Shown here: positions 8,083 to 16,812 of the stretch, piece after piece | Layout: every line of letters begins with the position of its first letter | Numbering within the stretch: position 1 is the first letter of the stretch | Assembly (NCBI RefSeq): GCF_009856295.1 | Contig: NZ_WMEU01000005.1 | Span: forward strand, 248,001-312,000 | Reading direction: 5' to 3' | DNA length: 64,000 nt | Source of the DNA: Pontibacillus yanchengensis | GTDB lineage: Bacteria; Bacillota; Bacilli; Bacillales; BH030062 | Notes under the pieces: model-generated | Database searches by the model: none | What the model saw: the letters and a program-made list of their open reading frames with translations, nothing else | What the model was told of the DNA's origin: nothing | Position numbers and translations under genes: made by a program

Positions 8083-9237
8083 GTGTCCTTACCACTCGAT
8101 GGTGTGCGCGTTCTTGATTTAACGAGGTTACTTCCTGGTCCATATTGCACGATGATGTTGGCTGATTTTGGAGCGGATGTCATAAAGGTTGAGGATCCTC
8201 AGGGTGGAGACTATGCTCGTTGGAATGAGCCAAAGGTGGGTGACAAAAGCGCTCTGTTCTGTTCGCTTAATCGGAACAAACGTAGTGTCACCTTAAACCT
8301 TAAAGATGAAGAAGATAAACAGGTATTTATAGATTTAGTCAAAACCGCAGATGTCGTCATCGAATCCTTCCGGCCAGGTGTTATGGAAAGGCTAGGGTTA
8401 TCTTACGAAAGTTTGAAATATCATAACCCACAACTCATTTATTGTGCCTTGACGGGATATGGTCAAACAGGTCCTTATGCAAAAGAAGCAGGGCATGACC
8501 TAAACTTCCTTAGCTATTCCGGATTACTCCATTTACAGGGGCAACCTGGAGAAAAACCACTTATTCCATCTGTTCAAATTGGAGATATTGGCGGAGGAGC
8601 ACAGATGGCAACCATCGGAATACTGGTATCGATTATAGATGCTCAAAAAACAAGAGAAGGCCAATTTATTGATATTTCCATGTTGGATGGAACTGTTTCA
8701 TGGATGCAGACTATACTACCTGATTATTGGGCCAAACCAGGCGAGGAGCCTGATAGAGGAGAACTTGTATTGAGTGGTGGTAAAGCCTGTTATGAAGTGT
8801 ATCGAACACAAGACAATCGACATCTAGCAGTAGCGGCTCTCGAGTTTAAGTTTTGGAAGAATTTTTGCGAAGTGATTGGGAACAAAGCGTTCATTGATAA
8901 GCTAAATGCTCCTGCGGAACAGCAACAACTTTTGAAAAAAGAGATTCAAGAAGTAATCGAGCAAAAAACGCTACAAGAATGGTTAATTCGTTTTGATGGG
9001 GTGGAAGCATGTGTGTCGCCCGTATTGACACCACAAGAAATGACTGATCATCACCATATAAAAGATCGATCACTTATCACAGAAGTAGAGCACCCAAATG
9101 CTGAACGTATAAAGCAAATCAATAACCCTATAAAGTTAGCAGGGAAAAACATAAACATACGCAAACATGCACCTGGTCTAGGAGAACACAATGATGAGGT
9201 GTTTCAAGAACTTGGTTATTTGAAATCAAGTGAGTGA
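8083..9237 (+). CDS. Class III CoA-transferase (CaiB/BaiF family)
   Basis: A 384-residue protein of the family III acyl-CoA transferases, which move CoA from an acyl-CoA donor to a carboxylic acid through an aspartyl-CoA intermediate. Seen: the N-terminal 'GVRVLDLTRLLPGPYCTMMLADFGADVIKVE' region and 'NRNKRSVTLNL', both hallmark stretches, and the central 'GHDLNFLSYSG' segment with the expected catalytic Asp. GTG start with AAAGGGG upstream. First gene of an operon with an SDR, a thiolase and an acyl-CoA dehydrogenase, so it probably activates the carboxylic acid that the rest degrade. Substrate unknown. Confidence 0.85.
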   Translation: MSLPLDGVRVLDLTRLLPGPYCTMMLADFGADVIKVEDPQGGDYARWNEPKVGDKSALFCSLNRNKRSVTLNLKDEEDKQVFIDLVKTADVVIESFRPGVMERLGLSYESLKYHNPQLIYCALTGYGQTGPYAKEAGHDLNFLSYSGLLHLQGQPGEKPLIPSVQIGDIGGGAQMATIGILVSIIDAQKTREGQFIDISMLDGTVSWMQTILPDYWAKPGEEPDRGELVLSGGKACYEVYRTQDNRHLAVAALEFKFWKNFCEVIGNKAFIDKLNAPAEQQQLLKKEIQEVIEQKTLQEWLIRFDGVEACVSPVLTPQEMTDHHHIKDRSLITEVEHPNAERIKQINNPIKLAGKNINIRKHAPGLGEHNDEVFQELGYLKSSE

Positions 9238-9280
9238 TACTTAGTGTACTAGTCAAAATGGGAAGGGGAGAGAAAGTGAT

Positions 9281-10048
9281 ATGAATATTCAAGATTCGAT
9301 TGCCATTATAACAGGAGGTGCTTCTGGTCTAGGAGAAGGCACAGCTCGAAACATTGTAAAGCATGGTGGTAAAGTAGCTATTCTAGATTTGTCTGAAGAA
9401 AAAGGAACTAGTTTAGCAGAAGAGTTAGGCGAGCAAGCCATCTTTATAAAAACAGATGTAACAAGTGAGGGCGATGTGCAGGTAGCTATTGAAACGACGA
9501 TTGCTCAATTCGGAAGCTTCAACACGGTTGTAAACTGTGCAGGAGTTGGTGCTGCTGAAAAGACCGTAAGTAAAGGGAAAGCGCACGATTATGCCACCTT
9601 CCAGAAGGTTATCCAGATAAACTTAATGGGCACATTCAACGTCATTCGACTTGCAGCGGAGAAATTAGTAGAGGCAGAGGCAAATGAGGAAGGAGAGCGC
9701 GGTGTTATTATCAATACAGCCTCCGTAGCGGCTTACGAAGGTCAAATCGGGCAAGCGGCTTATAGTGCATCAAAAGGTGGCGTTGTTGGAATGACCTTGC
9801 CCATTGCACGAGATTTAGCCAAGAATGGAATTCGCGTCGTGACGATTGCACCTGGTTTAATAGAAACACCATTATTCGGTTCGTTATCAGACAAAGCTCG
9901 CGAGGCACTAGAATCACAGATTCCATTCCCATCAAGACTAGGACGTCCAGAGGAGTATGCCAAACTGACGCAATCCATCCTAGAGAATGTCATGATCAAT
10001 GGAGAGACCATCCGATTAGACGGCGCTCTAAGAATGGCGCCAAAATAA
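9281..10048 (+). CDS. SDR-family 3-hydroxyacyl-CoA dehydrogenase (type II-like)
   Basis: A 255-residue short-chain dehydrogenase. Cofactor motif TGGASGLGEGTA (NAD-type Rossmann turn, with 'LDLSEE' acidic after strand 2), NCAGVG, catalytic Ser in 'INTASVAAYEG' and YSASKGG with catalytic Tyr and Lys. The insertion 'GVGAAEKTVSKGKAHDYATFQKV' and the end 'MINGETIRLDGALRMAPK' are typical of type 2 3-hydroxyacyl-CoA dehydrogenases (HSD10-like), which oxidise 3-hydroxyacyl-CoA, including branched-chain intermediates. Second gene of the operon; GGAAGGGGAG upstream of ATG. A dispersed repeat separates it from the thiolase gene. Confidence 0.82.
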   Translation: MNIQDSIAIITGGASGLGEGTARNIVKHGGKVAILDLSEEKGTSLAEELGEQAIFIKTDVTSEGDVQVAIETTIAQFGSFNTVVNCAGVGAAEKTVSKGKAHDYATFQKVIQINLMGTFNVIRLAAEKLVEAEANEEGERGVIINTASVAAYEGQIGQAAYSASKGGVVGMTLPIARDLAKNGIRVVTIAPGLIETPLFGSLSDKAREALESQIPFPSRLGRPEEYAKLTQSILENVMINGETIRLDGALRMAPK

Positions 10049-10050
10049 AG

Positions 10051-10274
10051 AAAAGCGTAAGCGCCCGTATAGCGACGTATGAGCTGCGGCCTACACGACG
10101 TAGGTTGGTTCGATGTTGCTGCACGATGCAGCAATCTTAGTCGAACCTTCTTCAACCCAGAACTTCCTCTGATACCGTAGGAGATAAAGGAAACACGAAA
10201 ACATGCGTGATTCGATGTTGACTTATCGTACAGAGGTGAGGGAAGCACACTAGTCGCTGGGCGCTGGAGCTAGA
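10051..10274 (-). repeat. Dispersed structured repeat, full-length copy in inverted orientation
   Basis: Inverted copy of the element at 457-669: it opens with AAAAGCGTAAGCGCCCG and ends with GTCGCTGGGCGCTGGAGC. The central TTCGATGTTGCTGCA hairpin is present. It fills the gap between the second and third genes of the acyl-CoA operon, so it would be transcribed with them. Confidence 0.8.
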
Positions 10275-10367
10275 CATATAAGCTACAAAGTGTACTCTTT
10301 CTTTTAAGAATAGACTGCTAGAATATTAAAAAATAGCGCTTTTTGCGCACATATGGAGGAATGTAAC

Positions 10368-11522
10368 ATGCGTGAAGTAGTAATTGTTGAGGCAGTTCGA
10401 ACCCCTGTTGGAAGGAGAAAGGGAGTATTACGCAATAACCGTCCAGACGACATGGCCGCAAATGTTCTAAGAGAATTGGTTCAACGGGCTGGCGTTTCAC
10501 CAGAATCGATTGAGGATGTCATTATGGGGTGTGTGTCCCAAGTTGAAGAACAAGGTCTAAATATTGCACGTTCAGCGGCTTTGATGGCTGACTTTCCAAT
10601 TCATGTGCCAGGAACAACGATTGATCGCCAATGTGGTTCCGGTCAGCAGGCGATTCACTTTGCAAATCAGGCTATCTTAAGCGGAGACATGGATATCGTC
10701 ATTGCTGGTGGAGTAGAAAGCATGACGCGTGTTCCGCTAGGTGCTTCGAGACGCCAATCCGATTGGAGTGAGCAGTTAAGTTCACGGTATGAAATGATTC
10801 ATCAAGGGTTATCAGCAGAACGCATTGCGGAAAAATGGGGCTTCTCCCGTGAACTACTCGATAAATATTCACTAGAAAGTCATCGTCGTGCAATTGAAGC
10901 GACGGATGAAGGGCGATTTGATCAGGAAATTATGCCGCTTGAAGTTACGCTAGATGATGGATCGACCACCGTCATCAAGCATGATGAAGGACCGAGAATA
11001 GATACGACTCTTGAAAAGCTAAGTGCACTTAATCCTGCATTTACAGAAGATGGAGTAATCCATGCAGGGAATTCTAGTCAAATGAGTGATGGTGCCGCAG
11101 CTTTGTTGTTGATGTCGAGAGATAAAGCGGAAGAACTTGGTCTAAAGCCTAGATTTAGAGTTGTGGCTCGTACGGTAGTTGGGTCAGACCCAACCCTCAT
11201 GCTAACAGGCCCAATTGATGCAACGAGAAAAGTACTAGATAAGGCAGGATTAACAATCGACAACATGGATACGTATGAGGTGAACGAAGCCTTTTCTCCT
11301 GTCCCATTGTGTTGGCTTAAAGAGATTAAAGCCGACCCGCAAAAGCTAAATCCTAATGGAGGTGCAATTGCTTTAGGTCACCCGCTAGGTGCTACGGGTG
11401 CTCGCCTTATGACATCTATGATTCATGAGCTTGAGCGAACAGGAGGTCGATATGGTCTGCAGGCCATATGTGAAGGTGGCGGAATGGCCAATGCAACGAT
11501 TATAGAACGAATAGAGGCATAG
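10368..11522 (+). CDS. Thiolase (acetyl-CoA C-acyltransferase)
   Basis: A 384-residue thiolase. Nucleophile Cys in 'IDRQCGSGQQAIH' (about residue 90), catalytic His in 'LGHPLGATGAR' (about 340) and second Cys in 'AICEGGGMANA' (about 372) are all present, so it should cleave 3-ketoacyl-CoA with CoA or run the reverse condensation. The ATG at 10368 is chosen because GGAGGA ends 7 nt before it; an ATG 15 bases upstream overlaps that site. Third gene of the operon. The context favours degradation rather than acetoacetyl-CoA synthesis. Confidence 0.88.
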   Translation: MREVVIVEAVRTPVGRRKGVLRNNRPDDMAANVLRELVQRAGVSPESIEDVIMGCVSQVEEQGLNIARSAALMADFPIHVPGTTIDRQCGSGQQAIHFANQAILSGDMDIVIAGGVESMTRVPLGASRRQSDWSEQLSSRYEMIHQGLSAERIAEKWGFSRELLDKYSLESHRRAIEATDEGRFDQEIMPLEVTLDDGSTTVIKHDEGPRIDTTLEKLSALNPAFTEDGVIHAGNSSQMSDGAAALLLMSRDKAEELGLKPRFRVVARTVVGSDPTLMLTGPIDATRKVLDKAGLTIDNMDTYEVNEAFSPVPLCWLKEIKADPQKLNPNGGAIALGHPLGATGARLMTSMIHELERTGGRYGLQAICEGGGMANATIIERIEA

Positions 11523-11570
11523 ATACACGAGGTTTATGTAACACATTCATATACTAGGAAGGTGATTGCT

Positions 11571-12725
11571 ATGCAAAGACCCTTTTTAACAGAGAGTCAT
11601 GAAATCTTTAGACAGTCGTTAAGACGGTATTTAGAAAAAGAAGTGATCCCTAATTTTGAACAATGGGAAGAGGAGCGTCATGTCCCACGCTCCTTTTGGA
11701 CGCAACTTGGAGAGCTTGGGTTTTTATGTCCATGGGTTGATGAGCAATACGGTGGTATGAATGCAGACTTCGGATACTCCGTTGTTTTTTCTGAAGAACT
11801 GGAGAAAGTAGGAGCGGGACTAGTGGGGCCTGGTCTTCACAATGATATCGTTATGCCATATATAGATGCTTTTGGTACGGAAGAGCAAAAGAAAAAATGG
11901 CTACCTAAAGGTACGACAGGAGAAATGATTTCAGCCATTGCTATGACAGAACCCGGTACTGGCTCTGATTTGGCATCGATTAAAACAACTGCCAAACGGG
12001 ATGGAAAGGATTTTATATTAAATGGTGAAAAAACATTCATTACGAATGGGTACTCTTGCAACTTTGTCGTTGTTGTTTGCAAAACAGATCCAAAAGCTGA
12101 ACCCGCTCATGATGGAATCAGCCTCATTGTTGTAGATGCGATTGATGGGGAAGTCCCAGGTTTTAAAAAGGGGAAAAAGCTAAACAAAGTCGGCCAGCAT
12201 ACAAGTGACACATCGGAATTAATCTTTGAGGATTGCCGTGTACCTGCTGACAATTTACTCGGTGAGGAAGGGAAAGGGTTTTATTACTTAATGGATAAAT
12301 TACAACAGGAACGATTAACTGTAGCGATCACAGCTATGACATCCTGTGAACGAATGCTAGAACTGACAATGGATTATATAAAGCAGCGGGAAGCCTTTGG
12401 AAGACCAATTAGTAAGTTCCAAAACACTCAATTCAAAATTGCCGAAATGGCAACGGAAATACAAATAGGTCGAACGTTTGTTGATAACTTAATCACAAAG
12501 CATATGGCTGGTGAGGCTATCGTAAATGAAGTATCTATGGCCAAATGGTGGACCACAGACTTATCAAAAAAAGTATCAGGAGAATGCATGCAGCTCCATG
12601 GAGGTTATGGATACATGGAAGAATACGAAATTGCCAGACGGTATAGAGATGTTCCGGTAGCTTCGATTTATGCAGGGACTAATGAGATTATGAAAACAAT
12701 CATTGCGAAGAATTTAGGGCTATAA
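11571..12725 (+). CDS. Acyl-CoA dehydrogenase, long-chain/isovaleryl type
   Basis: A 384-residue FAD-dependent dehydrogenase: 'AMTEPGTGSDLASIKTTA' FAD-binding stretch, 'NGEKTFITNG', and C-terminal 'LHGGYGYMEEY' and 'YAGTNEIMKTIIAKNLGL'. At the place where short/medium-chain enzymes carry the catalytic Glu (YEGT) this protein has YAGT. A Glu lies instead in the helix 'TSCERMLELTMDYIKQREAF', the position used by long-chain and isovaleryl-CoA dehydrogenases. ATG 11571 follows AGGAAGGTGAT. Last gene of the operon; performs the first alpha,beta-oxidation step. Confidence 0.87.
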   Translation: MQRPFLTESHEIFRQSLRRYLEKEVIPNFEQWEEERHVPRSFWTQLGELGFLCPWVDEQYGGMNADFGYSVVFSEELEKVGAGLVGPGLHNDIVMPYIDAFGTEEQKKKWLPKGTTGEMISAIAMTEPGTGSDLASIKTTAKRDGKDFILNGEKTFITNGYSCNFVVVVCKTDPKAEPAHDGISLIVVDAIDGEVPGFKKGKKLNKVGQHTSDTSELIFEDCRVPADNLLGEEGKGFYYLMDKLQQERLTVAITAMTSCERMLELTMDYIKQREAFGRPISKFQNTQFKIAEMATEIQIGRTFVDNLITKHMAGEAIVNEVSMAKWWTTDLSKKVSGECMQLHGGYGYMEEYEIARRYRDVPVASIYAGTNEIMKTIIAKNLGL

Positions 12726-12847
12726 TGAAGCAAAAGGATAAAGGTGGTAAGGCTAAATCGTAATGGTTTAGTCTATTTTTTTGTCCATTAAGCTTATAGA
12801 GTAATGATAAAATAAATAGAATATATTTACCGAAAGGAGGAGTTGTA

Positions 12848-13018
12848 TTGTTTACATTCCTATCGATTGTGCTAGCTACTTTTCTCGGCTGGTTATTATT
12901 AGTTATAGGTGGACCTTACTTTGGAGCAGTCATTGCGTTTGGTATTATTGCTGGGTGTATATTTAGGGGATTGTATTTATTGAATCTGTTGGTCAATGAG
13001 TTGGTTGATCATGAGTGA
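12848..13018 (+). CDS. Small membrane protein of unknown function
   Basis: A 56-residue open frame starting with TTG 7 nt after a near-perfect AAAGGAGGAG. Two hydrophobic segments are seen: 'FTFLSIVLATFLGWLLLVIG' and 'FGAVIAFGIIAGCIF', followed by a short amphipathic tail ending in acidic residues. A terminator follows 18 bases later. I do not recognise the family. The ribosome site and terminator make it a credible single-gene unit. Confidence 0.6.
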   Translation: MFTFLSIVLATFLGWLLLVIGGPYFGAVIAFGIIAGCIFRGLYLLNLLVNELVDHE

Positions 13019-13035
13019 ATTTACATATTTAAGGA

Positions 13036-13072
13036 TTAAAAGAGAGCTTGGTCAGCCGAGGCTCTCTTTTAA
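13036..13072. terminator. Rho-independent terminator
   Basis: AAAAGAGAGCTTGG / CCGAGGCTCTCTTTT stem with a TCAG loop, serving the small membrane protein gene and, read backwards, the convergent VanW gene. Confidence 0.8.
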
Positions 13073-13095
13073 GTGAATTGAGGAACATACCAAGT

Positions 13096-14013
13096 TTAGT
13101 GTTGGTCCTCTATATCAATTTCGTCTGGCAACTCCTCAGACGCATCAGGAATATCACGATTCTTTACTTCAGCTTGATTAGAGGAATAGATGGTTATACT
13201 AAGTTGTCCGCCATACACCTTTGCTCTAATTAGTATGGGCTGATCATACGTGTTTTTGAACGTGAAGTCTGGACCATACCAACTTACGGTAGCGTCTCGT
13301 CCTGGGGGGACGTATGGAACGCTTTTACTGTGGGAGTATCGTTGAATAATTTTGGCGCCGGCATTGTCAACGGCATTATAGATTGTAGAAGAAACTTGGC
13401 AAATGCCCCCTCCTATACCTTCTGTAACTTCCCCTTTTACGATGACAGGGGCAGGTAGATATCCTTTTTCCTTTGTTCGTTTGCCTACGACTTGGTTGAA
13501 TGAAAAGGTTTCTCCAGGGAATACCGCATGACTATCAACTGCTTCTGCTGCAAGTTTAATGTTATGAGTCCGTTCTTTGTTGTTTGAATTAAAATACGTG
13601 ACATAGTGGCCGATTTGTTGAGTACGTATGTTAGCAAGGATTTCGCTGTCCACTTTAGGATGAGTGGGAAGTTTTGGGGCTTCTATTGTCATCGGACCTT
13701 TACCTAAAAGGTAGCTGTACACCATGCGTGTGAATTTCTCTTGATAAAGGTGATAGCCCGTTTTTCCTGGGATGATTTCTCCTGAATCGCCTATCTTGGC
13801 ATTTATGGCATCCTTATGTACAAGGTCTGAAATCTGGTTCATAAGCTCAGTTGTCTTTGATGAACTGATAAATGGTTCACCAAGAAATTCCTCCATATAA
13901 TCATCACGATAGATATGCATGATTTCTTTTCCATCATGCACAATAGTTAAGTCTTCATTTTGAACAGATGGGTTAATGAATAGTAATAAAATCGTTAACA
14001 TGGCCATTTTCAT
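13096..14013 (-). CDS. Secreted VanW-family protein
   Basis: A 305-residue exported protein: an N-terminal signal-like hydrophobic stretch (MKMAMLTILLLFINPSV), about 110 residues of linker, then a VanW domain with its signature 'FPGETFSFNQVVGKRTKEKGY' region and GGGICQVSSTIYNA. The C-terminus has the usual beta-rich 'TFKNTYDQPILIRA' segment. B. subtilis YoaR is a relative. VanW-type proteins are linked to the cell wall but their biochemical activity is not established. ATG 14013 is used because CCAGGAGGTT lies 7 nt upstream. It is separated from the cid-type genes by a divergent promoter region. Confidence 0.82.
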   Translation of the reverse strand: MKMAMLTILLLFINPSVQNEDLTIVHDGKEIMHIYRDDYMEEFLGEPFISSSKTTELMNQISDLVHKDAINAKIGDSGEIIPGKTGYHLYQEKFTRMVYSYLLGKGPMTIEAPKLPTHPKVDSEILANIRTQQIGHYVTYFNSNNKERTHNIKLAAEAVDSHAVFPGETFSFNQVVGKRTKEKGYLPAPVIVKGEVTEGIGGGICQVSSTIYNAVDNAGAKIIQRYSHSKSVPYVPPGRDATVSWYGPDFTFKNTYDQPILIRAKVYGGQLSITIYSSNQAEVKNRDIPDASEELPDEIDIEDQH

Positions 14014-14184
14014 AAGCAGAAACCTCCTGGTGATAGTATGAGTAGAAATCTGAAGATTCATGTGTGTAAATATAGTTCAAAGTCATGATTTTAGGATATA
14101 TACGTTTTTTCACAATTAAAAAGGATGAACGAGGTTTCATGAAGAAATAGAGAGGAAGGCTAGGAGCGCTAAAGGAGCTTGGTT

Positions 14185-14553
14185 ATGAAGATTTTAACGA
14201 TAGGAGTACATATTACAATCGTAACAATGTTTTATTACATAGGGATGTGGATTCAAAAAGCAGTAGGGTTGTTTATTCCAGGTAGTATTATTGGGATGAT
14301 GTTGCTTTTTATTGCATTACTTACGAACGTCATCAAGGTAACTTGGATTGAGAAAGGATCCGCATTATTAATTACGCATCTGCCCTTCCTGTTCATTCCT
14401 GTCACGGTAGGTGTTATTCAATATCTGGACTTGCTAACGGGAAAGGGTCTTCTGCTTCCTGTAATTGTATTAGTTAGTACTCTCCTTGTTGCGGTTTTAT
14501 CTGGTGCACTCAGTCAATTTTTAGTTCGGCAAAAGGAGAAGCAATATGATTGA
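14185..14553 (+). CDS. CidA/LrgA-family holin-like membrane protein
   Basis: A 122-residue protein with four predicted membrane helices and the family core 'GLFIPGSIIGMMLLFIALL' and 'KGSALLITHLPFLFIPVTVGV'. CidA/LrgA proteins act with CidB/LrgB in autolysis control and, in Bacillus, in pyruvate or overflow-metabolite export. ATG 14185 follows AAAGGAG by 7 nt. The end overlaps the LrgB-type gene by 8 bp, indicating translational coupling. Confidence 0.87.
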   Translation: MKILTIGVHITIVTMFYYIGMWIQKAVGLFIPGSIIGMMLLFIALLTNVIKVTWIEKGSALLITHLPFLFIPVTVGVIQYLDLLTGKGLLLPVIVLVSTLLVAVLSGALSQFLVRQKEKQYD

Positions 14554-15235
14554 TCTGATGATTGGAATAGCAGCAATATTAGGGACTCTTTTCATATATA
14601 TAGGTTCACTAACATTATATCAGCGGTTACGTTCCCCAATTACTCTTCCTGTGTTCGTCTCTACTATTGTGGTTAGTTGCCTGTTGCTGGTAAGCAATGT
14701 TTCGTATGATGCATATATGAAGGGTGGGGCGTGGGTTGACTGGTTTTTAGGCCCCGCAGTAGTTGCGTTAGCTTATCCCTTATATAAGCAACGAGCTATT
14801 TTGAAATCCTTTATGATCCCAATTGTTTCAAGCGTGACAGTTGGTGCTGTAATTGGGATTTCCTCGGGAATCACCCTTCTGAAATGGGCCGAATTTGAAC
14901 CATCCATTATCTACTCCATTGTTCCAAAAAACGCCACAACTCCTGTGGCAATGCCTGTAGCCAAAAGTCTTGGTGGTATCCCATCCTTGGCTGCTGTTTT
15001 TGTGATTTTTGCTGGAATAGTAGGAGCAGTTATGGGACCAAGTTTATTCAAATGGACTCGCATCACTCACTTTTTAGGTAAGGGTGTGGGGATGGGAACG
15101 GCATCTCATGCGATTGGTACATCTAAGGCTATGGAGGAAAGTGAGGAAGAAGGAGCGGTCAGTACAGTTGCCATGATACTAGGTGCCATTGTCATATCCT
15201 TCATTAGTCCATTAGTTGTGTTCCTATTGTTGTAA
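14546..15235 (+). CDS. CidB/LrgB-family membrane protein
   Basis: A 229-residue protein of normal length for LrgB (PF04172). Seen: 'PLYKQRAILKSFMIPI', 'PKNATTPVAMPVAKSLGGIPSL' and 'GVGMGTASHAIGTSKAMEESEEEGAVSTVAMIL', all conserved in the family, and several hydrophobic helices. It is the obligate partner of the CidA-type protein encoded just upstream. No LytSR or CidR regulator gene is next to it, so regulation cannot be read from this window. Confidence 0.88.
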   Translation: MIDLMIGIAAILGTLFIYIGSLTLYQRLRSPITLPVFVSTIVVSCLLLVSNVSYDAYMKGGAWVDWFLGPAVVALAYPLYKQRAILKSFMIPIVSSVTVGAVIGISSGITLLKWAEFEPSIIYSIVPKNATTPVAMPVAKSLGGIPSLAAVFVIFAGIVGAVMGPSLFKWTRITHFLGKGVGMGTASHAIGTSKAMEESEEEGAVSTVAMILGAIVISFISPLVVFLLL

Positions 15236-15342
15236 CATACCTTTTTCACTTAGACAGATGTTGGGCTTATTTCTCACATTCTCTAACAACTTTAATAAAA
15301 TAGGTAATAATTATTTGTGGCTAACCTAACAGGAGTGATTGG

Positions 15343-16770
15343 ATGCCGGTGATTACAGGGGAAGAATATATTAGACGTATTGATGCGCTAAAAAGTGAGG
15401 TTTGGATTAATGGAGAGCCTGTAGAGGGGAACATATCTAAACATCCTGCATTTCAAGGTGTAATTCAGAGTCAAGCTGAATTATATGACTTGCAGCATAG
15501 GCTACCGGAGATGACCTTCTCCTCTGAAATAACTGGTCATCAAATAGGGAAATCATACTTAATTCCGAAGACGAAAGAAGACCTCCAAGCAAGAAGGAAT
15601 ATGATTCAACAGTAGGCCCGTCACAATGGTGGATTGATGGGGAGAAGCCCTGATTATATGAATACTGTGCTAGCATCGTATGCTGCTTCGGTCGATATTT
15701 TGGAGGGAGAAAAGAATTGCTATCCTGAGCGATTGTTATCTTTTTATGAATTTGCTCGAGAAGGTGATCTATCGTTCACCCATACGTTTTTAAAGCCACA
15801 GTCGAATCGTTCCACTCTGAGTTTGCTGGATGAAGATGAGACCAATGCGAAAATAGTCGGGAGTACAGAAGAAGGAATCATCATAAAAGGTGCAAAATTA
15901 CTGGCTACTCAAGGTGGCATTACAGATGAAATTATTGTCCTTTCTGCTCCCGGAGGAATGGAGGAGTGTGAAGCATATGCTTTCTCCATTCCGAGCAATA
16001 CACTTGGACTAAAGTTTGTAGCCAGAGAATCATTTGTAACAGGGGCATCTAGATTTAATGCACCGTTGTCTTCTCGTTTTGAAGAAATGGATAACATTGT
16101 CATCTTTGATGATGTGCTTGTTCCTTGGGAAAGGGTATTTATTTACAAAAACATTAGAGCGATAGATGATTTATATAAGAAGGGAAAGTTTACGCCATTT
16201 ACCTTACATCAAATAGTCTCGAGACAAGTGATCAAAAGTGAATTATTACTGGGGATAGCCCAAATGGTCGTGGAAACGATTAATATTTGTGAGTATCAAC
16301 ACGTACAAAGCAAAGTTGCGGAAATGATTAAGAGGCTCGAAACCATGAGAGCTCTTCTTAATTACTCAGAAGAACAAGGTGCAATCGAAAAATCGACCGG
16401 CGTTTTCATTCCAGCTAGGCAACCACTGTATATTGCTATCAATCAATTTCAAGAGCTATATCCTCGTTTTACAGAAATCCTCCAGCAACTAGGAGCAAGT
16501 GGAATGATGACGATTCCAACAGAAAAGGATTTTCAATCATCCATGGGGAAGGAATTATTAACCTACTTACAGGCTACTGATAAAAATGGTGAAAAACGTG
16601 TACGCTTGTTTCGATTGGCTTGGGATATCTCCATGAGTGCTTTTGGTTCAAGGCAAACGTTGTATGAACGGTTTTTCTTTGGTGATCCGGTTCGGTTATC
16701 TCAGACTATTTATCACACGTATGATAAACAACCCGCCTGTACATTTGCAGGGAAATTTATCAAGGAATGA
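15343..16770 (+). pseudogene. HpaB-like 4-hydroxyphenylacetate 3-monooxygenase gene broken by one in-frame TAG
   Basis: Two reading pieces, 15343-15615 (90 aa) and 15634-16770, lie in the same frame and join into one HpaB/YoaI-type FADH2-dependent hydroxylase of normal length (about 475 aa). The break is a single TAG at 15613-15615, inside the family stretch 'RRNMIQ(Q)-W-A-R..GGLMGRSPDYMN': the position is normally Trp, so TGG to TAG is the likely change. Everything after it is intact (GRSPDYMN, 'VPWERVFIY', 'GDPVRL'). Start ATG 15343 follows AGGAG. Either a recently dead gene, a sequencing error, or a readthrough case. No hpaC-type reductase is adjacent. Confidence 0.8.
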
Positions 16771-16807
16771 AAAACTCCCAGCACTTCATGAGTGCTAGGA
16801 GTTTTTC
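16769..16807. terminator. Bidirectional terminator
   Basis: GAAAAACTCC-C-AGCACT pairs with AGTGCT-A-GGAGTTTTTC (one mismatch) between the convergent hpaB-like gene and the P450 gene. Confidence 0.85.
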
Positions 16808-16812
16808 AATAG

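Noticed and set aside
9760..10248. 162-residue minus-strand frame
   Set aside because: Antisense to the SDR gene and running into a dispersed repeat; no start signal.
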